This document shows positions 41,767 through 50,142 of a DNA stretch of 64,000 nt, piece by piece (positions within the stretch are counted from its first letter, which is position 1; each line of letters opens with the position of its first letter). The notes under the pieces were generated by a model. The model saw nothing but the letters and a program-made list of their open reading frames with translations, searched no databases and was not told the origin of the DNA. Origin of the DNA: Pseudomonas sp. PDM05 (GTDB lineage Bacteria; Pseudomonadota; Gammaproteobacteria; Pseudomonadales; Pseudomonadaceae); the NCBI RefSeq assembly GCF_014851685.1, contig NZ_JACVAC010000010.1:1-64000 (forward strand), read 5' to 3'. Made by a program: the position numbers and the translations under genes.

Positions 41767-43328
41767 CCGCCAAAAAAGAGCAAAAGCGCCAACCGATTTC
41801 CACGGGGTCCGAGTGGACCTTTGAACTGATCCAGGCCTACGACCGGGAAATCAGCCGTATTGCGGCGGGTTATGCCCTGGACACCTACCCCAACCAGATC
41901 GAAGTGATCACTGCCGAACAGATGATGGACGCCTATGCCTCCGTGGGCATGCCCTTGGGTTATCACCATTGGTCCTACGGCAAGCACTTCCTCAGCACCG
42001 AGAAGTCCTACAGCCGCGGCCAGATGGGCCTGGCCTACGAGATCGTGATCAACTCCGACCCGTGCATCGCCTATTTGATGGAAGAAAACACCATCTGCAT
42101 GCAGGCATTGGTAGTGGCGCATGCCTGCTACGGTCACAACAGCTTCTTCAAGGGCAATTACCTGTTTCGTACCTGGACCGACGCCAGCTCGATCATCGAC
42201 TATCTGGTATTCGCCAAGCAGTACATCATGCAGTGCGAGGAGCGCCACGGCATCGATGCGGTGGAAGACCTGCTCGACTCCTGCCATGCGCTGATGAACT
42301 ACGGCGTCGATCGCTACAAACGCCCGTACCCGATTTCCGCCGAGGAAGAACGCCTGCGCCAGAAGGAGCGCGAGGAGCATCTGCAGAAACAGATCAACGA
42401 CCTATGGCGCACCATTCCGAAAAAGACCGGCAAAAACAGCGACAAGGACAATGCGCGCTTCCCCGCCGAACCCCAGGAAAACATCCTGTACTTCCTGGAA
42501 AAACACGCGCCGCTGCTGGAGCCGTGGCAACGGGAAATCGTGCGCATCGTGCGCAAGATCGCCCAGTACTTTTATCCACAGCGCCAGACCCAGGTGATGA
42601 ACGAAGGCTGGGCGACGTTCTGGCACTACACGCTGATGAACGACCTGTACGACGAAGGCCTGGTCACCGACGGTTTCATGATGGAGTTCCTCACATCCCA
42701 CACCAGCGTGGTATTCCAGCCCGGCTTCGACAGCCCGTATTACAGCGGCATCAACCCCTATGCGCTGGGCTTTGCCATGTACCGCGACATCCGGCGCATG
42801 TGCGAACACCCCACCGAGGAGGACCGCCGCTGGTTCCCGGAAATCGCCGGCAGCGATTGGTTGTCGACCATCAAGTTCGCCATGAGCAGCTTCAAGGATG
42901 AGAGTTTCATCCTGCAATACCTGTCCCCCCAGGTGATTCGCGACCTCAAGCTATTCAGCATCCTCGACGACGATCTCAAGGACGACCTGGTGGTACCGGC
43001 CATCCACGACGAACCCGGCTACCGCATCATCCGTGAAACCCTGGCGGCGCAGTACAACCTGGGCAACCGCGAACCCAACGTGCAGATCTACAGCATCGAC
43101 GTGCGCGGCGACCGTTCGCTGACCCTGCGCCACCAGCAACACGACCGCAAACCCTTGGGCGAGTCCACCGAGGAAGTGCTCAAGCACCTGCATCGGCTCT
43201 GGGGCTTCGACATCCACCTGGAAACCCTGCAGGGCGATCAGGTGATGAAAACCCACCACGTGCCCCCGCGCACCGATCACAACGACAACGACTACGGCCG
43301 CCTGGACCTTGCCGTCGTCCACCTCTGA
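41763..43328 (+). CDS. SpoVR family protein (YcgB)
   Basis: This conserved protein was named after a Bacillus spore-cortex gene. Its role in non-sporulating bacteria is unknown. The 521-residue length is standard. Characteristic motifs include YHHWSYGKHF near residue 65 and NEGWATFWHY (about 280), which suggests a metal-binding helix. It is translationally coupled to yeaH by an ATGA overlap. A large hairpin terminator follows the stop and merges with the cca ribosome-binding site. Confidence 0.9.
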   Translation: MTAKKEQKRQPISTGSEWTFELIQAYDREISRIAAGYALDTYPNQIEVITAEQMMDAYASVGMPLGYHHWSYGKHFLSTEKSYSRGQMGLAYEIVINSDPCIAYLMEENTICMQALVVAHACYGHNSFFKGNYLFRTWTDASSIIDYLVFAKQYIMQCEERHGIDAVEDLLDSCHALMNYGVDRYKRPYPISAEEERLRQKEREEHLQKQINDLWRTIPKKTGKNSDKDNARFPAEPQENILYFLEKHAPLLEPWQREIVRIVRKIAQYFYPQRQTQVMNEGWATFWHYTLMNDLYDEGLVTDGFMMEFLTSHTSVVFQPGFDSPYYSGINPYALGFAMYRDIRRMCEHPTEEDRRWFPEIAGSDWLSTIKFAMSSFKDESFILQYLSPQVIRDLKLFSILDDDLKDDLVVPAIHDEPGYRIIRETLAAQYNLGNREPNVQIYSIDVRGDRSLTLRHQQHDRKPLGESTEEVLKHLHRLWGFDIHLETLQGDQVMKTHHVPPRTDHNDNDYGRLDLAVVHL

Positions 43329-43334
43329 AGCGGC

Positions 43335-43390
43335 AAAGCCTCCATTGGCAGGGCACAGGCGGTATCCTGTGCGGCTAATGGAGGCTTTTT
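43335..43390 (+). terminator. Nested hairpin terminator that also contains the cca RBS
   Basis: A 12-bp outer stem (43335-43346 with 43377-43388) encloses a 7-bp inner hairpin (43353-43359 with 43366-43372). A T5 run (43386-43390) overlaps the end of the outer stem. It should terminate the prkA-yeaH-spoVR transcript. The 3' arm contains GGAGG (43380-43384), the ribosome-binding site of cca, whose ATG is at 43392, so the same structure could block cca translation on read-through RNA. Confidence 0.75.
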
Positions 43391-43391
43391 C

Positions 43392-44621
43392 ATGAAAATC
43401 TACAAAGTCGGCGGTGCGGTACGGGATCGCCTGCTGGGCATCCCGGTCACCGACATCGACCGCGTTGTCGTGGGTGCCACGGCAGAAGAGATGCTCGCCA
43501 AGGGCTACAAGCCGGTGGGCTCGGACTTCCCAGTGTTCCTCGACCCGAAAAACGGTGACGAATACGCCCTCGCCCGCACCGAGCGCAAGAGCGGCCGGGG
43601 TTACGGTGGCTTTGTGTTCCACGCCAGCCCTGACGTCACGCTGGAAGAAGACCTGGTCCGCCGCGACCTGACCATCAATGCCATGGCAGAGGATGACGAC
43701 GGCAACCTGACCGATCCTTATAACGGGCAGCGCGATCTCAAAGCGCGCATTTTACGTCACGTTTCCCCCGCATTTGCCGAAGATCCCCTTCGAGTCCTGC
43801 GTGTTGCCCGCTTCGCCGCGCGCTACGCGCCCTTGGGTTTTCGCGTCGCACCGGAAACCCTGGAGCTGATGCGTCAACTCAGTGCATCCGGCGAACTGGA
43901 AGCCCTGACCCCGGAGCGCAGCTGGAAGGAAATCTCCCGCGCACTGATGGAAGATCAGCCACAGGTATTTATCCAAGTGCTGCGCGACTGCGCCGCCCTG
44001 AAAACCTTGATGCCAGAAGTGGATGCCCTCTTCGGCGTGCCGCAACCCGCCGCGCACCACCCCGAGATCGACACGGGCGTGCATACCTTGAGCGTGCTGG
44101 AACAGGCCGCCCTACACACACAGCCACTGACTGTGCGCTGGGCCTGCCTGCTGCATGACCTGGGCAAGGGCCTGACGCCTGTGGATAAGTTGCCACAGCA
44201 CATTGCGCACGAATACACCGGCCTCAAACTGATCAAGGCGGTCAACGAACGCTTCAAGGTGCCGCGAGATTGCCAGGAACTGGCACTGTTGGTGGGCCAA
44301 TATCACACCCACGGCCACCGGGCACTGGAGCTGAAGGCCTCGACTTTACTGGAGTTACTGCAGAGTTTTGACGTGTACCGTCGACCACAGCGCTTCGAAG
44401 AGTTTGTGGTCGCCTGCGAAATGGATGCCCGAGGCCGCAAGGGTTTCGAGCAGCGTAGTTATCCACAGGCGGATTATCTACGCGGCGCTGCCAAGGCCGC
44501 GCGGGAGGTGGCGGTGGCGCCATTGCTGGAGAAGGGCTTCAAAGGCCCGGAACTGGGCGAGGCGCTAAAGCGCGAACGGCTCAAGGCGCTGAAAACCTAC
44601 AAAGAGCAACACAACCTGTAG
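43392..44621 (+). CDS. cca: CCA-adding enzyme Cca (tRNA nucleotidyltransferase)
   Basis: Cca adds or repairs the 3' CCA of tRNAs. The 409-residue class II enzyme has GGAVRD (7-12), the metal-binding DxD (D21, D23), and the template motif (about residues 150-160, ERxxxE/R region). A C-terminal HD phosphohydrolase domain with H255-D256 in LLHDLGKG is the multifunctional form seen in gammaproteobacteria. Its ribosome-binding site lies in the 3' arm of a terminator hairpin, which is unusual. Confidence 0.95.
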   Translation: MKIYKVGGAVRDRLLGIPVTDIDRVVVGATAEEMLAKGYKPVGSDFPVFLDPKNGDEYALARTERKSGRGYGGFVFHASPDVTLEEDLVRRDLTINAMAEDDDGNLTDPYNGQRDLKARILRHVSPAFAEDPLRVLRVARFAARYAPLGFRVAPETLELMRQLSASGELEALTPERSWKEISRALMEDQPQVFIQVLRDCAALKTLMPEVDALFGVPQPAAHHPEIDTGVHTLSVLEQAALHTQPLTVRWACLLHDLGKGLTPVDKLPQHIAHEYTGLKLIKAVNERFKVPRDCQELALLVGQYHTHGHRALELKASTLLELLQSFDVYRRPQRFEEFVVACEMDARGRKGFEQRSYPQADYLRGAAKAAREVAVAPLLEKGFKGPELGEALKRERLKALKTYKEQHNL

Positions 44622-44675
44622 ACGCCAATCCACCGTGGCGCGGGGGCGCCGCGCACCCCAGCGCTCGCCACAGGC

Positions 44676-45194
44676 CTACAGAAGCTCATCGGGCGTGAGT
44701 TGCTGGCCTTGCCATTCAAACCCGACAGGCGCCAGCACCTGGTCGATCTGCGCATCGCGCCACAGGTCGCCAAGGGTCCTGCCCACCTCAGGATGCACAC
44801 GCTGCGGCGCCATCAGTGACAGCGGCCACAGCACGAAGGCGTTCTTGAGGATCTCTGCTCGCGGCAGGATCAAACCATCGAAATCGCCCACCAGGTCACC
44901 ATACAGCAGTACGTCGATGTCCAGCGGCAAGCCTTTGCGGTCCGGCGCATAGCGACCGTTATCGGCCTCGATGGATTTCAAGCGACGATCCAGTTCCATC
45001 AATGACAGGTCGGTATAGGCCGACACCACCAGATTAAAGAACGGACCGCTCTTGATGCCCACTGGCTGGCTTTCGAACACAGCCGAGCAACGTATTTGCG
45101 TCAGAAAGCTCGCCAATGCATCAAGACCGGCGCGCAGGTGGGTCTCGCGATCAATATTGCTGCCAAGGCCAAGGTAAATCTGAGTTAGCGACAT
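44676..45194 (-). CDS. folK: 6-hydroxymethyl-dihydropterin pyrophosphokinase FolK
   Basis: FolK transfers pyrophosphate from ATP to hydroxymethyl-dihydropterin in folate synthesis. The 172-residue protein starts MSLTQIYLGLGSNID, followed by the family's YxTxPxG-equivalent FESQPVG and a GPFFNLV segment, and ends with the RxLDLDIL-type motif GLPLDIDVLLYGD. It overlaps folB by 10 bases. It is convergent with cca. Confidence 0.9.
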   Translation of the reverse strand: MSLTQIYLGLGSNIDRETHLRAGLDALASFLTQIRCSAVFESQPVGIKSGPFFNLVVSAYTDLSLMELDRRLKSIEADNGRYAPDRKGLPLDIDVLLYGDLVGDFDGLILPRAEILKNAFVLWPLSLMAPQRVHPEVGRTLGDLWRDAQIDQVLAPVGFEWQGQQLTPDELL

Positions 45195-45538
45195 CCGCGC
45201 TCGATCTCCACGCCCACGCCCTTGGCGGCCGGCACAGCCCCAGGCTTGGTCAACTTGAGGTGCAGCCAGGGAATCTGGAACTCGCTCATCAACACTTCGG
45301 CCAGACGCTCGGCGAAGGTTTCCACAAGCTGGTACTGGGATTGCTCGGCAAACGCCTGGATGCGCGCGCTAACGCTGGCGTAATCCAGGGCCAGGGTCAG
45401 GTCGTCACCGGCCGCAGCCGGACGGTTGTCCCAGGCGAAGCTCAGGTCCAGGCGCAGGCATTGGCGGATTCCGCGCTCCCAGTCGTAGGCCCCGATCACG
45501 GTGTCGACTTCCAGGCCTTCGATAAACACTCTGTCCAA
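45185..45538 (-). CDS. folB: Dihydroneopterin aldolase FolB
   Basis: FolB cleaves dihydroneopterin to hydroxymethyl-dihydropterin and glycolaldehyde, the step just before FolK. The 117-residue protein has the family motif GLEVDTVIGAYDWERG and a conserved late lysine (LTKPGA). The most likely start is a TTG at 45538, with GGAGA about 10 bases upstream, giving MDRVFIEGL. An ATG at 45562 would add eight unconserved residues that overlap this ribosome-binding site. It is divergent from plsY. Confidence 0.85.
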   Translation of the reverse strand: MDRVFIEGLEVDTVIGAYDWERGIRQCLRLDLSFAWDNRPAAAGDDLTLALDYASVSARIQAFAEQSQYQLVETFAERLAEVLMSEFQIPWLHLKLTKPGAVPAAKGVGVEIERGCR

Positions 45539-45612
45539 GCACTCTTCTCCGCAGCACGACAAGGGCGCGATGCCCCGTTAGAATCAGGGCGTCCTCGCCC
45601 GGAATAGTTAGC

Positions 45613-46182
45613 ATGTTTTGGTCACTGGCGATTTTCGCCTACCTGCTCGGCTCGCTGTCCTTCGCCATTTTGCTCAGCCGCCTGACGGGAAATCCCGATC
45701 CGCGAATGAGTGGTTCAGGCAATGCCGGCGCCACCAATATGTTGCGCCTGGCGGGCAAGAAGCTCGCCGTGCTGACGCTGCTGGGCGATCTGTGCAAGGG
45801 CCTGTTGCCCGTGCTGATCGCCAGCCTCGCCGGTCTTACCCTGCAACAGCAGGCCTGGGTCGGCGTGTGTGCCGTCCTCGGCCATCTGTTCCCACTGTAC
45901 TTCCGCTTTCGCGGTGGCAAAGGTGTCGCCACGGCGGCCGGCATGTTGCTGGGGATCTACCCGCCAGCAGCGTTGCTGGCCGTTATCGCCTGGCTGCTGA
46001 CGTTCTACCTGACCCGCACCAGCTCACTCGCCGCACTGATCGCCACCCCGCTGACCCTGCCGCTGCTGGCCTGGCAGGAGCCGGCGGCACTGTTGCCGAT
46101 GAGCGTGCTGACATTGCTGATCGTCTGGCGCCACCGCGGCAATTTACGCGACCTGTTTGCCGGGCGCGAACGGCATTTTTAA
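45613..46182 (+). CDS. plsY: Glycerol-3-phosphate acyltransferase PlsY
   Basis: PlsY transfers the acyl group from acyl-phosphate to glycerol-3-phosphate, the first step of phospholipid synthesis. The 189-residue inner-membrane protein has about five membrane segments. The three conserved loop motifs are SGNAGATN (about 37-44), GHLFPLYFRFRGGKGVAT (about 93-110) and a C-terminal RHRGNLRDLFAG. Confidence 0.95.
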   Translation: MFWSLAIFAYLLGSLSFAILLSRLTGNPDPRMSGSGNAGATNMLRLAGKKLAVLTLLGDLCKGLLPVLIASLAGLTLQQQAWVGVCAVLGHLFPLYFRFRGGKGVATAAGMLLGIYPPAALLAVIAWLLTFYLTRTSSLAALIATPLTLPLLAWQEPAALLPMSVLTLLIVWRHRGNLRDLFAGRERHF

Positions 46183-46212
46183 ATACCCGCTCACGTTGCC
46201 CCATGCAAAGGC

Positions 46213-47238
46213 TTACAACGCAGACAACTGCTCCATCGGCCAGCGCGCCTGCACGCTGATCGCCAGACTCTCATGCTGCCCGGCCTGCAGGCGCTGGCAG
46301 CCGGCGTAGGCGATCATCGCGCCATTGTCGGTGCAGAACTCGGGGCGCGCGTAGAACACGTCGCCCTTCATGTCGCCGAGCATTTTTTCCAACGACGTGC
46401 GCAAGGCCTTGTTGGCGCTGACGCCACCGGCAATCACCAGGCGCTTCATGCCCGCCTGTTTCAGCGCACGCTTGCACTTGATGGTCAAAGTCTCCACCAC
46501 GGCCTGCTGGAACGCCAGCGCGATGTCGCAACGGGCTTGCTGGCTGTCGTCTCCGGCGCTGACGCTGTGCTGCCAGGTATTCAACGCGGAGGTCTTCAAG
46601 CCGCTGAAGCTGAACATCAAACCCGGGCGATCGCACATCGGACGCGGGAAGGTGTAGCGACCGGCGACGCCTTTTTCGGCAAGCCGTGCGATTTCCGGAC
46701 CGCCTGGATAGTTGAGGCCCATCATCTTCGCGGTTTTATCGAAGGCTTCGCCGGCGGCGTCGTCCAGGGATTCACCCAGCAGCGTGTATTGGCCGATGCC
46801 ATCCACCTGAACCAGCTGCGTATGGCCGCCGGAAACCAACAAAGCGACGAACGGGAACTCTGGCGGCGTTTTTTCCAGCATTGGAGCCAATAAATGGCCT
46901 TCCATATGGTGCACGCCAAGGGCCGGAATGCCCCAGGCGAAGGCCAGTGCCTGGGCGCAAGAGGCCCCAACCAGCAGGGCTCCGACCAATCCTGGACCAG
47001 CCGTGTAGGCAATCGCATCGATCTCGGTCGGCACGCAACCGGCCTCGTCCAGCACCTGGCGAATCAACGGCAGCATGCGTTTGACGTGATCTCGGCTGGC
47101 AAGCTCCGGCACCACGCCGCCATAGGCGCGGTGCAGGTCGATCTGACTGAACAGTGCATCGGCCAAAAGCCCGCGTTCACTGTCGTAAAGTGCGACACCG
47201 GTTTCGTCGCAGGAGGTTTCAAGTCCCAGTACTAGCAT
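46213..47238 (-). CDS. tsaD: tRNA N6-adenosine threonylcarbamoyltransferase TsaD
   Basis: TsaD, with TsaB and TsaE, attaches threonylcarbamoyl to A37 of ANN-decoding tRNAs. The 341-residue ASKHA-fold protein has the metal ligands H111 and H115 in HMEGH, an N-terminal LGLETSCDETG, and a C-terminal VAGGVSANKALR. It is divergent from rpsU, an arrangement kept across gammaproteobacteria. Its modification substrates include the tRNA-Ile class found downstream. Confidence 0.95.
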   Translation of the reverse strand: MLVLGLETSCDETGVALYDSERGLLADALFSQIDLHRAYGGVVPELASRDHVKRMLPLIRQVLDEAGCVPTEIDAIAYTAGPGLVGALLVGASCAQALAFAWGIPALGVHHMEGHLLAPMLEKTPPEFPFVALLVSGGHTQLVQVDGIGQYTLLGESLDDAAGEAFDKTAKMMGLNYPGGPEIARLAEKGVAGRYTFPRPMCDRPGLMFSFSGLKTSALNTWQHSVSAGDDSQQARCDIALAFQQAVVETLTIKCKRALKQAGMKRLVIAGGVSANKALRTSLEKMLGDMKGDVFYARPEFCTDNGAMIAYAGCQRLQAGQHESLAISVQARWPMEQLSAL

Positions 47239-47325
47239 GGGTTTGCGCCTTGTAGAGGCTGAATTCGAAGGCGCGCATAATAGTCGCCACTCCCCCTCCC
47301 GACTAGCGGTTTTCGATCAGAGGCT

Positions 47326-47354
47326 TTGCATTCCGGCCAATGAGGGGTTAACAT
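47326..47354 (+). promoter_or_regulatory. Sigma-70 promoter of rpsU
   Basis: TTGCAT (47326-47331) and TAACAT (47349-47354) are separated by exactly 17 bases, about 90 nt before the rpsU start, on the side away from tsaD. This fits the classic promoter of the macromolecular synthesis operon. Confidence 0.6.
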
Positions 47355-47440
47355 CCGCAACCCTTAAAAACCGACGACCTCAGCCGCGAATTGTTTGCGA
47401 CGAGAACGTTGATCCCGGTAATGAAAGAAGGTAGCTCTGG

Positions 47441-47656
47441 ATGCCAGCCGTCAAAGTTAAAGAGAACGAACCCTTCGACGTAGCTCTGCGTCGTTTCAAG
47501 CGCTCCTGCGAAAAAGCCGGTGTACTGGCTGAAGTTCGTAGCCGCGAATTTTACGAGAAGCCAACTTCTGAGCGTAAGCGCAAAGCAGCAGCCGCTGTTA
47601 AGCGTCACGCCAAGAAAGTTCAGCGCGAACAGCGCCGCGCCGTTCGTCTGTACTAA
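47441..47656 (+). CDS. rpsU: 30S ribosomal protein S21
   Basis: S21 binds the 30S subunit near the anti-Shine-Dalgarno end of 16S rRNA and helps initiation. The 71-residue basic protein is the exact family length, with [16 protein letters not shown] and a C-terminal Arg/Lys-rich tail. It is the first gene of the rpsU-dnaG-rpoD block. A GAAGG ribosome-binding site precedes the ATG. Confidence 0.95.
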
Positions 47657-48101
47657 TACACAGACGTTCGTAGCAAGCTTCTGCCAAGCCCGGCCCTCAG
47701 CCGGGCTAATGGCATTTGCGGACAACGCTTGATGCTTCACTGTTGACGCCGCACATGCGACTGAAACAACTGCTTCACACGTCAGGACTGGCTCTTCTGC
47801 CAGCGGTGCACGTCTCTTCTGACGAGTCTAACAAGGCTACTGACGAGCACACTTATTCTGTAAACAGACGATCAACAGGTCGGCTGTGCCCAACAAAGCG
47901 ATTCCGAGGCCCATTAACGGCCAAGACCGGACGCCCGGGCAACATTTCCACGCCAAAGACTGATCAGAAATTAACGTCAGTGAATGTTCGGCAGATACAC
48001 TTCCATGCAGCCCCAGCACACAATCGATGAACGAGCCACGCCTTACGTGCGCTTGAGCACATCATGGGCCCTCATTTACACGCAGTGATGACGAGAACGC
48101 C
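47657..48101 (+). other. Long rpsU-dnaG spacer with a GC hairpin
   Basis: This is the only stretch over 300 nt without a gene. A 7-bp stem GCCCGGC/GCCGGGC (47688-47694 with 47700-47706) lies 30 nt after rpsU. It lacks a T run, so it may be a partial terminator that lowers dnaG expression relative to rpsU, as in E. coli. A 104-codon open frame at 47716-48030 has no coding character that I recognise. No yqeY-like gene, present here in P. aeruginosa, is visible. Confidence 0.6.
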
Positions 48102-50075
48102 ATGGCCGGGCTAATTCCCCAGAGCTTTATTGACGACCTTCTGAACCGCACCGACATCGTCGATGTCGTCAGCTCGCGCGTGCAACTGAAAAAAGCCGGC
48201 AAGAACTACACCGCCTGCTGCCCGTTCCACAAAGAGAAAACCCCGTCATTTAGCGTCAGCCCCGACAAGCAGTTCTACTACTGTTTCGGCTGCGGCGCTG
48301 GCGGCAATGCCCTCGGCTTCCTCATGGACCACGACAACCTGGACTTCCCCCAGGCCATCGAGGACCTGGCGAAAGCCGCCGGCATGGAAGTCCCTCGCGA
48401 AGAAAGTGGTCGCCCACACAAACCGCGCCAGCCCACCGACTCGCCGCTGTACCCACTGCTGACGGCCGCTGCCGACTTTTATCGTCAGGCGCTTAAAAGC
48501 CACCCGCAGCGCAAGGCCGCCATCGACTACCTGAAAGGTCGTGGCCTCACCGGCGAAATCGCCCGTGACTTCGGCCTGGGTTTCGCTCCGCCTGGCTGGG
48601 ACAACCTGTACAAGCACCTGAGCAGCGACACCCTGCAGCAAAAAGCCATGATCGACGCCGGCCTACTGGTGGAAAACGCCGAGACCGGCAAACGTTACGA
48701 CCGCTTCCGCGACCGCGTGATGTTTCCGATCCGCGACAGCCGCGGCCGCATCATCGCCTTCGGTGGCCGCGTGCTGGGGGACGACAAGCCCAAGTACCTG
48801 AACTCCCCGGAAACCCCGGTATTCCACAAGGGCCAGGAACTCTACGGCCTGTTTGAAGCGCGCAAGAACAACCGCAACCTCGATGAAATCATCGTGGTCG
48901 AAGGCTATATGGACGTGATCGCCCTCGCCCAGCAAGGCCTGCGCAATGCCGTGGCGACCCTGGGTACGGCGACCAGCGAAGAACATTTGAAGCGCCTGTT
49001 TCGCGTAGTGCCCAGTGTGCTTTTCTGCTTCGACGGCGACCAGGCCGGCCGCAATGCCGCCTGGCGCGCCCTCGAAGCCACGCTGTCGAGCCTGCAGGAT
49101 GGGCGCCGCGCGCGCTTTTTGTTCCTGCCCGAAGGCGAAGACCCGGACACCCTGGTCCGCTCCGAAGGCACCGACGCATTCCGCGCCCGCATCAACCAAC
49201 ACGCGCAACCGCTGGCAGATTACTTCTTCCAGCAACTGACCGAAGAAGCCGACCCGCGCTCACTCGAAGGCAAGGCCCACATGGCCACCCTCGCGGCGCC
49301 GCTGATCGACAAGGTGCCGGGCGCCAACCTGCGCACGCTTATGCGCCAACGCCTACAAGAGATCACCGGCCTGAGCGGCGAAGCCGTCAGCCAGCTGGCG
49401 CACAGCGCGCCGCAGGATGCACCGCCACCGGCCTACGACCCAGGCATGGACTACGACGCCATGCCGGATTACGCCGACTTCCACCAGCCGCAGGAGGCCT
49501 ACGCGCCCCAGCAGGAGTGGACACCGAAAAAGCCCGGCGCCGGCGGCAAGAAATGGGACAAGAAGCCTTGGAGCAAGAACGGCAAGCGCGGTGACCGCGA
49601 TGAAGCCTATGCCCCGCGCACCCCGGTCGCCGTAGAAGCGCCGACGCTGATTGCCCTGCGCACGCTCATCCACCACCCGCAACTGGCGGGCAAGGTTGAA
49701 AGTGCCGATCATTTTGCCAACGCGAGCAACACTTACGCCCAGGTGCTGATTGCCCTGATCGAAGCCGTGCAGAAAAATCCTAAGCTAAACTCTATTCAGC
49801 TGATGGCTCGCTGGCATGGCACCGAACAAGGCCGATTACTCAAGGCGCTCGCGGAAAAGGAGTGGCTAATTGACGGCGATAACCTTGAACAACAGTTTTT
49901 AGACACCATTACTAGGTTATCCGCGGGCCAGCACACGCAGACCCTCGATGAACTGATCAAGAGAGCAAGACAGCCGGGATTGTCGGCTGAAGAGCAAATT
50001 CAGATAGCAAAACAGATGCGCGACCTCTTAAAACAGAATGTTTCCGCATCAAACCCGACCTCAGCTGGCGTGTGA
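48102..50075 (+). CDS. dnaG: DNA primase DnaG
   Basis: DnaG makes RNA primers at the replication fork. The 657-residue protein has an N-terminal zinc-binding domain with C40, H43, C61 and C64, an RNA polymerase core with a TOPRIM domain (VVEGYMDVIAL, about 264-274, and FDGDQAG, about 310-316) and a C-terminal helicase-binding domain (about 520-657). Between the core and the C-terminal domain lies an unusual Pro/Tyr/Asp/Lys-rich disordered linker (about 435-515). Its mRNA context, after a long spacer, suits low expression. Confidence 0.95.
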   Translation: MAGLIPQSFIDDLLNRTDIVDVVSSRVQLKKAGKNYTACCPFHKEKTPSFSVSPDKQFYYCFGCGAGGNALGFLMDHDNLDFPQAIEDLAKAAGMEVPREESGRPHKPRQPTDSPLYPLLTAAADFYRQALKSHPQRKAAIDYLKGRGLTGEIARDFGLGFAPPGWDNLYKHLSSDTLQQKAMIDAGLLVENAETGKRYDRFRDRVMFPIRDSRGRIIAFGGRVLGDDKPKYLNSPETPVFHKGQELYGLFEARKNNRNLDEIIVVEGYMDVIALAQQGLRNAVATLGTATSEEHLKRLFRVVPSVLFCFDGDQAGRNAAWRALEATLSSLQDGRRARFLFLPEGEDPDTLVRSEGTDAFRARINQHAQPLADYFFQQLTEEADPRSLEGKAHMATLAAPLIDKVPGANLRTLMRQRLQEITGLSGEAVSQLAHSAPQDAPPPAYDPGMDYDAMPDYADFHQPQEAYAPQQEWTPKKPGAGGKKWDKKPWSKNGKRGDRDEAYAPRTPVAVEAPTLIALRTLIHHPQLAGKVESADHFANASNTYAQVLIALIEAVQKNPKLNSIQLMARWHGTEQGRLLKALAEKEWLIDGDNLEQQFLDTITRLSAGQHTQTLDELIKRARQPGLSAEEQIQIAKQMRDLLKQNVSASNPTSAGV

Positions 50076-50089
50076 GGTCATAGCTCGGG

Positions 50090-50095
50090 TATAAT
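50090..50095 (+). promoter_or_regulatory. Possible -10 box upstream of rpoD
   Basis: A perfect TATAAT lies 47 nt before the rpoD start, in the dnaG-rpoD spacer. No good -35 match is present at 17 bases, so it may be weak or use another sigma factor upstream region. Confidence 0.35.
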
Positions 50096-50142
50096 CCTCG
50101 GCTTGTTTTTTGCCCGCCAAGACCTTCAGTGGATAGGGTGTT

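Noticed and set aside
44637..44650. GC hairpin between cca and folK
   Set aside because: The stem GGCGC/GCGCC is short and has no T run on either strand, so a terminator call is not supported.
47716..48030. 104-codon open frame between rpsU and dnaG
   Set aside because: It has no good ribosome-binding site, no recognisable domain and unusual composition for the genome. It is treated as noncoding.
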